In this document: positions 9,047 through 16,483 of the stretch, in pieces
Layout: each line of letters opens with the position of its first letter
How positions within the stretch are numbered: the stretch's first letter is position 1
Assembly: GCA_024276075.1 (NCBI GenBank)
Contig: JAJRXX010000017.1
Span: forward strand, 1 to 64,000
Length of the DNA stretch: 64,000 nt
Direction: 5' to 3'
From: Planctomycetota bacterium
GTDB lineage: Bacteria > Planctomycetota > Phycisphaerae > Phycisphaerales > Phycisphaeraceae
The notes under the pieces: model-generated
Seen by the model: only the letters and a program-made list of their open reading frames with translations
What the model was told of the DNA's origin: nothing
Database searches by the model: none
Made by a program: the position numbers and the translations under genes

Positions 9047-9367
9047 TCACGGCTTGCAAGCAAGCCGTGCCACCCAATCCTTCGAACGGAGAATATCCAC
9101 ATACTCCTGCAGGCGCGGATATTTATCAGCATAACCGCCACAAGGTCCGGCAATTGTGAACTTCCATTGATCACTTGCCCATCGAACATCTTCATTTATG
9201 GCACGGCCCCGATCGTCTAAGTAAACGACCTCGCAGTCAGACTCATGGCTATCATCGTAAACCTGAGTTACCACCGCATTTCGATTACCTATTCTGAGCC
9301 GGTCGCGTGGCGCTATGTTTGGCTTGTCGATCAATGGACGATCCTCTTTTTCAATGAAGACTGACAA
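9047..9367 (-). CDS. Small protein with REP-coded C-terminus
   Basis: This is a 106-residue protein of unknown function. It is polar, with a predicted beta-rich N-terminal half (RIGNRNAVVTQVYD...EVVYLDDRGRAI) and a later segment GPCGGYADKYPRLQEYVDIL. No catalytic motif is recognised. The last eight residues (VARLACKP) and the TGA stop are read from the REP hairpin at 9048-9075, so repeat insertion seems to have replaced the original C-terminus. It lies upstream of the RAYT gene on the same strand, but the REP separates them and they need not be functionally linked. Confidence 0.5.
   Translation of the reverse strand: MSVFIEKEDRPLIDKPNIAPRDRLRIGNRNAVVTQVYDDSHESDCEVVYLDDRGRAINEDVRWASDQWKFTIAGPCGGYADKYPRLQEYVDILRSKDWVARLACKP
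9048..9075 (-). repeat. REP family A hairpin, right flank of RAYT
   Basis: This is the reverse complement of the copy at 8482-8509: hairpin stem 9048-9069, then CCAC and CCC. Its first bases also encode the last residues and stop codon of the small gene at 9047-9367. Confidence 0.85.
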
Positions 9368-9404
9368 CTAAAATATTTAGTCTGTCATACATACGGGTTT
9401 CTTA

Positions 9405-11261
9405 TCAACTTTGTTCGTCCGGCACGTACGGCGCGTCTTTCGTCTTCTCCATCAGGTGGGCTGTCGTCGGGTTGCTCTTGAGCATGGCGATGATGGCGTT
9501 AGCGCCGATGCGGCGGTGGAACGCACCCATGCTTTCGCCCCCTGATTCTCCTGTCTCTTCGCCTGTCTCATTGGAGGGAAGACGGTTGGCTTTGTAATAA
9601 TCGAACAGCACCTGCGTGACGTTGGGCACCTCGTCGCGCGGGACTTGGCGCAGGTACCACTTCTCGGCGTCAGCGAGGTACTGGCCCTGGTGACGCCCGC
9701 TCTCGGAGCCACCGATTTTCAGAGCGTAGAGGTTTGGCCCCTGGCCGATCCAGCCGAGGGTCTTGGTCGCTGGGCGGAAGCATTGGCGCTCACAACCCGT
9801 GATGCCGATCGATTCGTTCATGTCGCCGTACCCGCGTTTCTCCATTTCGCCAAGCAGTTCGGGCTCGAATTGTTCAGACTCGGTGTACGCCAGCCGACAG
9901 GTCTGTAGCCCCACGCAGGCGCCGGACAGCATGCGTAGGCGAGAGAGGGGTTTGCCGTCTCGCTGCCCGTGGCCGAAACGGCGCAGGTCGGCTTCGAACG
10001 CGTCCTTCTGGTCCGGGGCGATGTTGGTGAACAGCAGGTCCTGGTTGGGCGTGGTCATCAGCTCGATGTCGTACGTGTCCATGACGTGGCGGACCATGGC
10101 TTTGAGGTTGCCATTTGGGCCATCGATGAGTCGACCGTTTTCGATGTAGGCGCCGTATGCGAGCTTGCCGTTGGACGGCTGGTTTTGCCAACCGTGGTGC
10201 AGCATGCGTGGCCCGGGGTCGAAGTCGGGTAGGGGCGCGTCGAATTGAGCGCCGTGTGCGCGGGCTTGCTGTTGAAACCAGGGTATGCCCTGCGCGTTGA
10301 CGACGTATTTCATGCGTGCCCAGTGGCGGTTCTTGCGGTCGCCCCATTCCTGGTGGACCTTGACGATGGCGTCGATGCCGGGCAGCAGGTTGTCGTCGGT
10401 GAAGACGCCGAACGGCTTACCCAGCGCGGCGAATGTGGTCTTGCCGTTTTTCTCACCTTGACCGCCGCCGATGTAGACCTGGTATGCGTTGACCTTGTCG
10501 TTTTCGATGATGGGCGCGATGCCGACCTCGTTGGTGCGTAGCTCGACGCAGTTGTCGTGTAGCCACTGCCCGGTCTGAGGGTCTTGGTGGACGGCTGATA
10601 GAGCGATTTTGAATTTTCGGTTCAACAGGTTCGGCGCGTACTCAAAGTGCTGGCCCGGCTCGCGCACAAACGTCGGGTCGATCTCGAAGACCTGGATGTG
10701 TGCTTGTGGTGGCAGGCGGAAGTATTCGCCGAATTGGTGTGCCTTGGCGGTGGCGTCGAAGACAGTGGAGAACTTCGACAGCGGGCAGCCCATGACGTTG
10801 CGGGTGTTGTCACCGCAGCCGTTGATCGTGAAGAAACCCGTCGAGGCGATCTCACGGACGATCTCGACAACGTGCGGCTTTGTGACCCAGTGGAACTGGA
10901 TGTTTTGACGAGTGGTGATGCGCAGCGACGGTTTGCCGTCCGGGTTGGGCGTGTACTTGTCGGACAGGTCGTCGAAGACTTGCCAGTGCTCGCGGGTAAA
11001 CGCTCCGCCGCCTGGGATCGAGACGCGGATCATGTACATCCAGTCCTTTTCCCTGCCGGTGGTGACACGGTTGTATTCGAGGTATATGCCGTGCGATTTG
11101 GCGATCTGCTCGGTCTCGTCGACGATGTCATCGGTGGCGTGGTCGCGAAAATGGTCGTGTAGCTGACCCCGGGTGTAGTCGGAAGCGAGCTTGTAGCGTT
11201 CGACCTTGTTGTACTGATCGGGCGGGGTTTGCAGCAGTGGTTCGGGTTTCTTGGCGGCCAT
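9405..11261 (-). CDS. cysI: Sulfite reductase hemoprotein
   Basis: This 618-residue siroheme/4Fe-4S enzyme catalyses the six-electron reduction of sulfite to sulfide in sulfate assimilation. Two duplicated ferredoxin-like/core halves are visible. The cluster ligands are CVGLQTC (near 449-455) and GCERQC (near 488-493), the Cx5C and Cx3C pattern that also holds the siroheme. NGCGDNTRNVMGCPLS (near 150) is the conserved siroheme-binding stretch of the N-terminal half. The electron donor (NADPH flavoprotein or ferredoxin) cannot be told, because no cysJ is adjacent. The C-terminal region contains a low-complexity insert, ETGEETGESGGES. Confidence 0.92.
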   Translation of the reverse strand: MAAKKPEPLLQTPPDQYNKVERYKLASDYTRGQLHDHFRDHATDDIVDETEQIAKSHGIYLEYNRVTTGREKDWMYMIRVSIPGGGAFTREHWQVFDDLSDKYTPNPDGKPSLRITTRQNIQFHWVTKPHVVEIVREIASTGFFTINGCGDNTRNVMGCPLSKFSTVFDATAKAHQFGEYFRLPPQAHIQVFEIDPTFVREPGQHFEYAPNLLNRKFKIALSAVHQDPQTGQWLHDNCVELRTNEVGIAPIIENDKVNAYQVYIGGGQGEKNGKTTFAALGKPFGVFTDDNLLPGIDAIVKVHQEWGDRKNRHWARMKYVVNAQGIPWFQQQARAHGAQFDAPLPDFDPGPRMLHHGWQNQPSNGKLAYGAYIENGRLIDGPNGNLKAMVRHVMDTYDIELMTTPNQDLLFTNIAPDQKDAFEADLRRFGHGQRDGKPLSRLRMLSGACVGLQTCRLAYTESEQFEPELLGEMEKRGYGDMNESIGITGCERQCFRPATKTLGWIGQGPNLYALKIGGSESGRHQGQYLADAEKWYLRQVPRDEVPNVTQVLFDYYKANRLPSNETGEETGESGGESMGAFHRRIGANAIIAMLKSNPTTAHLMEKTKDAPYVPDEQS

Positions 11262-11513
11262 TAGCGGGTCCTCTATTTGGTAGGATCATACGGCAGGCAG
11301 GTGGTGATGACTACCTGCTACAGAGGGGCTTTGTCGTGACCAAAGCGGCGGGCAGGGCACGGGCGGATCACTTCGAAAGGGGTCGGTCCTGCAAGGAGCA
11401 GTTGGGGTGTAGAATTCGAGTATGATCGTAAGATAGCCGATGTTGCATGGGAGAGACTGGCAGTCCAGCTTGGGGCAAGCCGGGCCCATGTAGGTGTTTA
11501 TAAGGAATAGAGG

Positions 11514-12890
11514 ATGCGGATTACGATTGTGGGTACGGGCTACGTCGGGCTGGTGACCGGGACATGCTTTGCCAATACGGGCAACGAAGTGACCTGCCTG
11601 GACGTCGTGCAGGATAAGATCGACAAGCTCAATGCTGGCATCTCGCCGATCTACGAGCCGGGCCTCGAGGAGCTGATCCTTCGGAACGTCAAAGCGGGTC
11701 GCCTGAACTTTACGACGGATAAAGCCAAGGCGTACGAGCGTGCACAGGTCATCTTTATCTGCGTGGGCACGCCCAGTGGTCAGGACGGCCAGGCGGACCT
11801 GAAGTACGTCATCGCCGCGGCGCATGACATCGGCGACGCGATCGAACAGACGCCCCCAGCTTCGGTCAGCGGTGAGAGGCGGGCGCCCATTATCGTCATC
11901 AAGTCGACCGTACCCGTGGGCACGAACGCTATGGTCAAAAAGGAAATCGCATCGCGCACCGGTAAGTCGTTTCACATGGCGTCGAACCCTGAGTTCCTCA
12001 AAGAGGGCGCCGCGATTAACGATTGCCTCCGTCCCGACCGCGTCGTGGTCGGCTGCGAGGACACGGGCACAGCCGATCGGCTGCGTGGCCTGTATGAACC
12101 CTTCGTTCGGCAGGGGAACCCGATCTTTATGATGGACATCCCCTCAGCGGAGATGGTCAAGTACGCAGCAAACGCGATGCTGGCCACCAAGATCAGCTTT
12201 ATTAACGAGATCGCCAACCTCTGCGAACAGCACAACGCCGATATCGAGGAGGTCCGGCGAGGGATGTGCTCGGACAAGCGTATCGGCAACCAATTTCTCT
12301 ACCCCGGCTTGGGCTACGGGGGGTCGTGCTTCCCGAAAGACGTGCAGGCAGTCATCTCGATGGGAAACCAATCGGGTATCTCGACGCTGCTGATGCAAGC
12401 GGTGCACGAGGTCAACCAGCTCCAACGCGGCACGTTCCTGGCTAAAATCGACAAAGCGTTCAACGGCGACGTCAAGGGCAAGCGGTTTGCGGTGTGGGGG
12501 ATCGCGTTTAAGCCGGGCACCGATGATATCCGCGAAGCACCGTCGATCACGCTGATGCAGGGGCTGCTTGACCGCGGCGCAACCGTGGCGGCGTATGACC
12601 CGGTGGCGGTAGAGGCGTGCCAAGGCGTCCTGGGCGATAAAATAACCTACACCCCTGACGTGATGTCGACCGTCGAGGGCGCCGACGCGCTGGTCATTTG
12701 CACGGATTGGGATGAGTTCAAAAACCCCGACTTCGACGCGATCCGCGAGCGGATGAACCAACCCATGATATTCGATGGCCGAAACATCTTCCGTGCCGAC
12801 GCGATGGCAGAGCACGGCTTTGTCTACCATTCGGTGGGCCGCGCAGCCGTGATGCCCAAGGCGGTCAAGTCGTCGATGGAACGTGGGTGA
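11514..12890 (+). CDS. ugd: UDP-glucose 6-dehydrogenase
   Basis: This 458-residue cytoplasmic enzyme oxidises UDP-glucose to UDP-glucuronate using two NAD+, supplying precursors for polysaccharides and lipid modification. The N-terminal Rossmann motif is GTGYVGLVTG (7-16). NPEFLKEG (near 160) and the nucleophilic Cys in YGGSCFPKD (near 270) are conserved. The third domain starts at WGIAFKPGTDDIREAPS. AAGGAA about 8 bases upstream of the ATG is a plausible ribosome site. It is a single gene, with a TA-element separating it from ssrA. Confidence 0.95.
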   Translation: MRITIVGTGYVGLVTGTCFANTGNEVTCLDVVQDKIDKLNAGISPIYEPGLEELILRNVKAGRLNFTTDKAKAYERAQVIFICVGTPSGQDGQADLKYVIAAAHDIGDAIEQTPPASVSGERRAPIIVIKSTVPVGTNAMVKKEIASRTGKSFHMASNPEFLKEGAAINDCLRPDRVVVGCEDTGTADRLRGLYEPFVRQGNPIFMMDIPSAEMVKYAANAMLATKISFINEIANLCEQHNADIEEVRRGMCSDKRIGNQFLYPGLGYGGSCFPKDVQAVISMGNQSGISTLLMQAVHEVNQLQRGTFLAKIDKAFNGDVKGKRFAVWGIAFKPGTDDIREAPSITLMQGLLDRGATVAAYDPVAVEACQGVLGDKITYTPDVMSTVEGADALVICTDWDEFKNPDFDAIRERMNQPMIFDGRNIFRADAMAEHGFVYHSVGRAAVMPKAVKSSMERG

Positions 12891-12922
12891 GAGAGACGAA
12901 TATTACGGATAGAGACGAGTAA

Positions 12923-13025
12923 TACGGATTCAGATTAATTAATGCGTTATCGTAACGAGCCGCGATTGTCAGGGAGCGGTCTTCTTCTTGATCCTCTAAT
13001 GCGCACCAACTAATCTGAATCCGTA
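12923..13025. repeat. TA-element variant, GAGCCGCG core
   Basis: A 103-bp element has 15-bp perfect inverted ends, TACGGATTCAGATTA and TAATCTGAATCCGTA. The centre holds ACGAGCCGCGATTGTCAGGGAGCGG, the second core family of the window. The arms resemble the element at 37038-37139, not the TAGAGC type. Confidence 0.75.
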
Positions 13026-13121
13026 TAACGGCTAGGCCCGACCCGTTGGTGTGTTGTGGTAGCGAAGGGAATCACTTGCTCAGCAGCGCTACAATAGGTT
13101 GGCATTGATCTTTGACAAGTT

Positions 13122-13499
13122 GGGGCCGACCGGCATCGACCGGACAGGGAAGGTTTGTCGTGGCACGCCCAGGTGTACGTAGGCCTGGTTAAACAACGTA
13201 CAAAATTTTAATTGCCGACAACACTGTTGTTGGTCGGATCGGGTTTGATACCCCGGTTCGCCTGGCTGCTTAATATACAGCCACGTCTCTAGGCGGTTTG
13301 TCTGTGACCGTTTAGGGGCGAATGATTAGCAGGCTCGCCCGCTGACGGGGTCCAAGCGTCAGGGGGTCAAACTTACTTGGGCTGGGTTAGGCTCACGCTG
13401 TCGCTGGCGGGGGCACGACCGAGATTAAAGCAACGACTATGCGTGTAGAGGCGGTAAGCTGACTGTTACGGGACGGGGGTTCGATTCCCCCCGGCTCCA
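13122..13499 (+). ncRNA. ssrA: tmRNA
   Basis: Transfer-messenger RNA rescues ribosomes stalled on broken mRNAs and tags the nascent peptide for degradation. The 5' end GGGGCCG (13122-13128) pairs with CGGCTCC (13492-13498) to form a seven-base acceptor stem; the discriminator A is 13499 and CCA is not encoded. The T-arm GGTTCGATTCC is intact. The reading frame resumes at GCC 13214 and stops at TAA 13271, giving the tag ADNTVVGRIGFDTPVRLAA. It has the expected -LAA end but is 19 codons long, about twice the usual length. GC-rich pseudoknot-like segments follow at about 13290-13420. The last 35 bases are the attachment site of the integrative element. Confidence 0.93.
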
Positions 13500-14756
13500 T
13501 CCTATTTGTTTGTAAGGACTTATGGAATTATTCCGCAAGTCTTCGCAACGACTCGAAATGCGGTCATCGGCTATGCCGGTGGCCGTTTTTTGTTTCGGGG
13601 CGTTGCGGCTCGGTTCGTGCGCCTTCTGCACCGGATTCTGCACCGCTTTTATTGTGGCCATTTCGGCTGCCCGCTGGAACAACTCATCCGGCACGTCGTT
13701 GGCATAGTGACGACCACTGACGGTGATGCTGTGGCCGATCCACTTGCTCACTGCGTACTGCGGGAATCGCATCGCCATTTCTTTTTCGCAGGATTGGCGT
13801 AGCGTCTGCCAAAGCCGCGCCCACGGTTCGACGCTCGCTCGTTTCCAGATAGCCCGTACTTGCCGAATCACCGCGCCCTTGCCCCTGATGGCCACAAGGT
13901 GCTGCTGGCCTTCGTCGCATTCGTCGAAACGATCTTGCAGCAATTTCATCAGCTTTGGCGTGACAGGTACGATCCGCTGTTCATGGCCGGTGTGGTGTTC
14001 GGTCTTGGGCGATCGTACCGTCAGTCGCGACCGTTCCCAATCCACATCTGCCCAAGACAACAGATGCGATTCGGAAGGAATCCGCAGGCCCACATATCGC
14101 GCTAACCCGAACAACAATTTCCATTCAGCGTTTGGACAAGCGTCAATGATCCGGTCGATTTCATCGGGGGTGACATATCGTTTGTGTCGGCTCGGCGTCG
14201 GCCCGGATTTCAGGTGCTGGAAGGGATTGTCCGAGACAAGCTCGCGCCTGACGGCTTCTTCGGCCATCGTTTTGGCATTACCACAGTGCGTTTTGATAGC
14301 CGCTTCGCTGAGTTTTTGTGTCTTCATCCACTGACGCCAATCGGCTGCCTGTTCCACCGTGATCGCCCGCAGCGGGGTCTGTGGATCGTAGTAAGCCAAC
14401 AGCTTGTCTTTGGTCTGCCGCAGTTTTCGCAGGCTTTCCGGCTTTAGTTCCCCTTCTCGGTCCGACAGGTATCGGTCAAGCCATCCTTGTAGCGTTGTAT
14501 GGTTGCGGTGGGATGTTAGCCCTGCCCGCGCCAATTTATTGATCATGGGATCATCCAATCCAGCCAGCCAGCGAGACACTTCATCACTAGGTGCGTGGCC
14601 AGTTATTTTCGCGGCGACAAGGTTTTCAACTTTCACACGAACCGATTCAGCCTGTCGCATTGAAAGCTTGCCCAAGCGGATACTACGCCGCTTGCCATCG
14701 TTGCCTACAAACTGGATGATTCTTCGTCCATTATTTTCACTGCTGATGCTCGCCAT
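13437..14756 (-). CDS. int: Tyrosine recombinase (integrase)
   Basis: This 439-residue site-specific recombinase integrates the element at ssrA. The N-terminal SAM-like core-binding domain is at about 60-190. Catalytic residues visible in the C-terminal domain are Arg in YVGLRIPSE (near 222), Lys in KTEHHTG, Arg in TLRQS (near 318), His in WIGHS, and the nucleophilic Tyr in GRHYAND (near 350). The usual His of HxxR appears replaced (WQTLR). The last 21 residues (from SRGESNPRP) are read through attL into ssrA and end at 13437. In the excised circle the frame would instead continue into the tail coded at 23041-23231. It is preceded by an XRE gene three bases upstream and likely co-transcribed with it. 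Confidence 0.9.
   Translation of the reverse strand: MASISSENNGRRIIQFVGNDGKRRSIRLGKLSMRQAESVRVKVENLVAAKITGHAPSDEVSRWLAGLDDPMINKLARAGLTSHRNHTTLQGWLDRYLSDREGELKPESLRKLRQTKDKLLAYYDPQTPLRAITVEQAADWRQWMKTQKLSEAAIKTHCGNAKTMAEEAVRRELVSDNPFQHLKSGPTPSRHKRYVTPDEIDRIIDACPNAEWKLLFGLARYVGLRIPSESHLLSWADVDWERSRLTVRSPKTEHHTGHEQRIVPVTPKLMKLLQDRFDECDEGQQHLVAIRGKGAVIRQVRAIWKRASVEPWARLWQTLRQSCEKEMAMRFPQYAVSKWIGHSITVSGRHYANDVPDELFQRAAEMATIKAVQNPVQKAHEPSRNAPKQKTATGIADDRISSRCEDLRNNSISPYKQIGWSRGESNPRPVTVSLPPLHA
13466..13500 (+). other. attL, 35-bp core of integrative element
   Basis: Thirty-five bases identical to 23232-23266, covering the T-arm and acceptor 3' strand of ssrA. Because the 3' end of ssrA is kept here, the RNA gene stays intact after insertion. 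Confidence 0.92.
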
Positions 14757-14759
14757 AAA

Positions 14760-14969
14760 TCACTGTCCTTTCTGCCGCCGTTTGGATACGGGCCGGATTT
14801 CCAGGTTAAGGGCTTCAAGTATCTTTCGCAGTGTCTCAGCGTTCACGTCTCGTTTCCCGGTCAGGTATTCGCTAATCCGAACTTGGTGTATGCCGGTCAA
14901 CTGTTGCAGCCGAAGCTGAGTGATGCCCTCCTTTGTCATCCGATCGCTGATGATCGCCCTAATATCCAT
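14760..14969 (-). CDS. XRE-family HTH regulator beside integrase
   Basis: This 69-residue DNA-binding protein has a Cro/CI-type helix-turn-helix: ITQLRLQQLTGIHQVRISEYLTG, then VNAETLRKILEALNLEI. A start at 14969 (MDIRAII) is chosen because a consensus -10 lies only six bases upstream, implying a leaderless message. An in-frame ATG at 14987 lies on the far side of that -10. The stop is three bases before the integrase start, so the two form an operon. It probably regulates its own promoter and hence integrase level. Confidence 0.8.
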   Translation of the reverse strand: MDIRAIISDRMTKEGITQLRLQQLTGIHQVRISEYLTGKRDVNAETLRKILEALNLEIRPVSKRRQKGQ

Positions 14970-14975
14970 TTTCGC

Positions 14976-15003
14976 ATTATAACACATATGATATATAAGT
15001 CAA
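14976..15003 (-). promoter_or_regulatory. Consensus promoter for XRE-int operon
   Basis: On the minus strand, TTGACT (14998-15003) and TATAAT (14976-14981) are separated by 16 bases. The -10 ends six bases before the ATG at 14969, so transcription should start at or next to the start codon, giving a leaderless mRNA. Confidence 0.65.
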
Positions 15004-15012
15004 TCCTATGAG

Positions 15013-15921
15013 TCAATCAAATTGCGCATCCGCAATCTCGTCAACGCTTAGGAACATGACATCATCAACAAACACACCATGCTCGTTCCACCCGACGCGG
15101 CAGCCGCTGAGGTCCCTACCATTGATTTTCGTGAACCGAACGGACTGAAACGCCTTGGAGACTTCCTCCGGAGTCGTGGGTTTGGGAAAGTCGGCCTTCG
15201 ATTCAAGGAGGCGGATCAAGTAGCCCGCTCTGTTCTGCTTATTTCTCGTTTGCGACCATAGCGTCTGAATACGGGAAACGGTCACCGACGGATCGGTTGT
15301 CAGTCTCGATAAAGCTGGTTCGGCGACACCGAGCTGAAAAAGCCTGTCTCGCACATCCTGGTCGCCTTGACCCAACGTGCAATCATCAACAGCATCCTGT
15401 TGTTGTGTTTCTTTGTTCTTTTTTTCTTGTAATACTTTGTGTTCGTCTACGCGCACATGGCTAGACCGCCTAGGCGCACACGGCTGGGCCGCCGTGGCGG
15501 ACATGGACTCACCATGTTCGCCTACGCGCACATGGGGCTTGTTGGCAGCGGGCTTTCTGCGGCTGTCCAGCTTGGCCACGATGGCGTCAACGACCGCAGG
15601 ATCGCTCACGTCCGCTAGGTCGTAGTGGGTGTTGAGGATGATTCCGTTGTGTGATCGCCGCGGCTTGCGTTTGGCAAGGCCAAGAGCTACAAGACCTCCG
15701 AGGGCCTCGTTGGTCGCGGATTTTTCTAGTCCAGCAATTTTCATGATTCGCTCTTGGCTGGGTTCAACGTTGGGCAGATGACTCGCCAGGGCCGGATAGA
15801 CCGCTTTCTCTCCTGAACGCAGGAGAGACCATATACGGCCCATGAACAACGGGGGTAGATGGACGTACCCCGTACTGCCTACGGTCGATCCTGAGCGGTT
15901 CTGGCGGGGCTGCGGCCTCAC
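15013..15921 (-). CDS. Winged-helix protein, possible replication initiator
   Basis: This 302-residue protein has an N-terminal winged-helix-like segment (about 20-100: GYVHLPPLFMGRIWSLLRSG...ERIMKIAGLEKSATNEALGGLVALGLA). This resembles HTH domains found in plasmid and phage replication initiators. The centre (about 125-185) is low complexity and holds two HVRVxEH copies. The C-terminal third has VSRIQTLWSQTRNKQNRAGYLIRLLE, seen in island-borne replication-like proteins. Its ATG overlaps the stop of the upstream excisionase gene by four bases (ATGA), so the two are translationally coupled. A role in element replication is inference. Confidence 0.55.
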   Translation of the reverse strand: MRPQPRQNRSGSTVGSTGYVHLPPLFMGRIWSLLRSGEKAVYPALASHLPNVEPSQERIMKIAGLEKSATNEALGGLVALGLAKRKPRRSHNGIILNTHYDLADVSDPAVVDAIVAKLDSRRKPAANKPHVRVGEHGESMSATAAQPCAPRRSSHVRVDEHKVLQEKKNKETQQQDAVDDCTLGQGDQDVRDRLFQLGVAEPALSRLTTDPSVTVSRIQTLWSQTRNKQNRAGYLIRLLESKADFPKPTTPEEVSKAFQSVRFTKINGRDLSGCRVGWNEHGVFVDDVMFLSVDEIADAQFD

Positions 15922-16127
15922 CGCTCGATCCTCTTCGCCTGCTCAATGAATGATCGCAAATCCGCTGGGTCGATCCTGACCGACCGACCAAAACGCACTG
16001 CCGGTAACTCGCCACAGTCAACTAGCTTCCATACTGTCCGGGCTGTCACACTGAGCAAGTCGGCTGCCTCGCTGTAGGTCAGCAGACGTTCGACGACGGG
16101 GACCGGTGTTCGGGAATGCTCAGTCAC
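15918..16127 (-). CDS. Excisionase-type helix-turn-helix protein
   Basis: This 69-residue protein matches the short MerR-like excisionase DNA-binding domain (HTH_17): LLTYSEAADLLSVTARTVWKLVDCGELPAVRFG, then SVRIDPADLRSFI. Such proteins bend DNA near att sites and direct recombination toward excision, or regulate transcription. It overlaps its upstream neighbour by eight bases and its downstream neighbour by four, forming a tight three-gene operon. Confidence 0.8.
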   Translation of the reverse strand: MTEHSRTPVPVVERLLTYSEAADLLSVTARTVWKLVDCGELPAVRFGRSVRIDPADLRSFIEQAKRIER

Positions 16128-16335
16128 GGCCCCCTCCTTCTTGTTGTACCCTTCTGGCGGTTTGTCGTTGTTTCAGTGCGCTCACAGCGGCTGGCAACTC
16201 AAAGCGGATGACCTTGGGTGATAGCTGCACTCGTGGGATCAGGCCACGCCTTGCCCAGACACGTACCGTGTCGGGCTTGACGTGCAGGCGGTTGGCCAGT
16301 TCATCGGCGGTCAGAAGGTCGATTGAATCAGACAT
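16120..16335 (-). CDS. Second MerR-like HTH protein
   Basis: This 71-residue protein has the same general fold as its neighbour: LLTADELANRLHVKPDTVRVWARRGLIPRVQLSPKVIRFE. The sequence is diverged, so this is not a recent duplication. It is the first gene of the operon at 15013-16335. It may regulate the operon or share excisionase function. The upstream GCGCATA repeats at 16386-16455 are candidate binding sites. Confidence 0.75.
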   Translation of the reverse strand: MSDSIDLLTADELANRLHVKPDTVRVWARRGLIPRVQLSPKVIRFELPAAVSALKQRQTARRVQQEGGGRD

Positions 16336-16385
16336 GTCAGAATGCTCCGGGTTAGATAACGAAAACTGGTTCCCTTCCTAACCCG

Positions 16386-16455
16386 GCGCATATGCGCAAA
16401 TGGCCGCGCATACCGCGCGCATAGCTCTGTAAAACAGTGGCTTAAAACGCGCATA
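16386..16455. promoter_or_regulatory. Helically phased GCGCATA direct repeats
   Basis: Four direct copies of GCGCATA start at 16386, 16406, 16417 and 16449. The spacings of 20, 11 and 32 bases are close to two, one and three helical turns. The first copy is part of the perfect palindrome GCGCATATGCGC (16386-16397). They lie in the 148-bp gap upstream of the HTH operon. They could be an operator, excisionase sites or replication iterons. Confidence 0.5.
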
Positions 16456-16483
16456 GTTAATTTAATAGTGGGGAAAACGTAGC

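Noticed and set aside
11262-11513. Riboswitch upstream of ugd or cysI
   Set aside because: No conserved riboswitch core could be recognised by eye in this gap.
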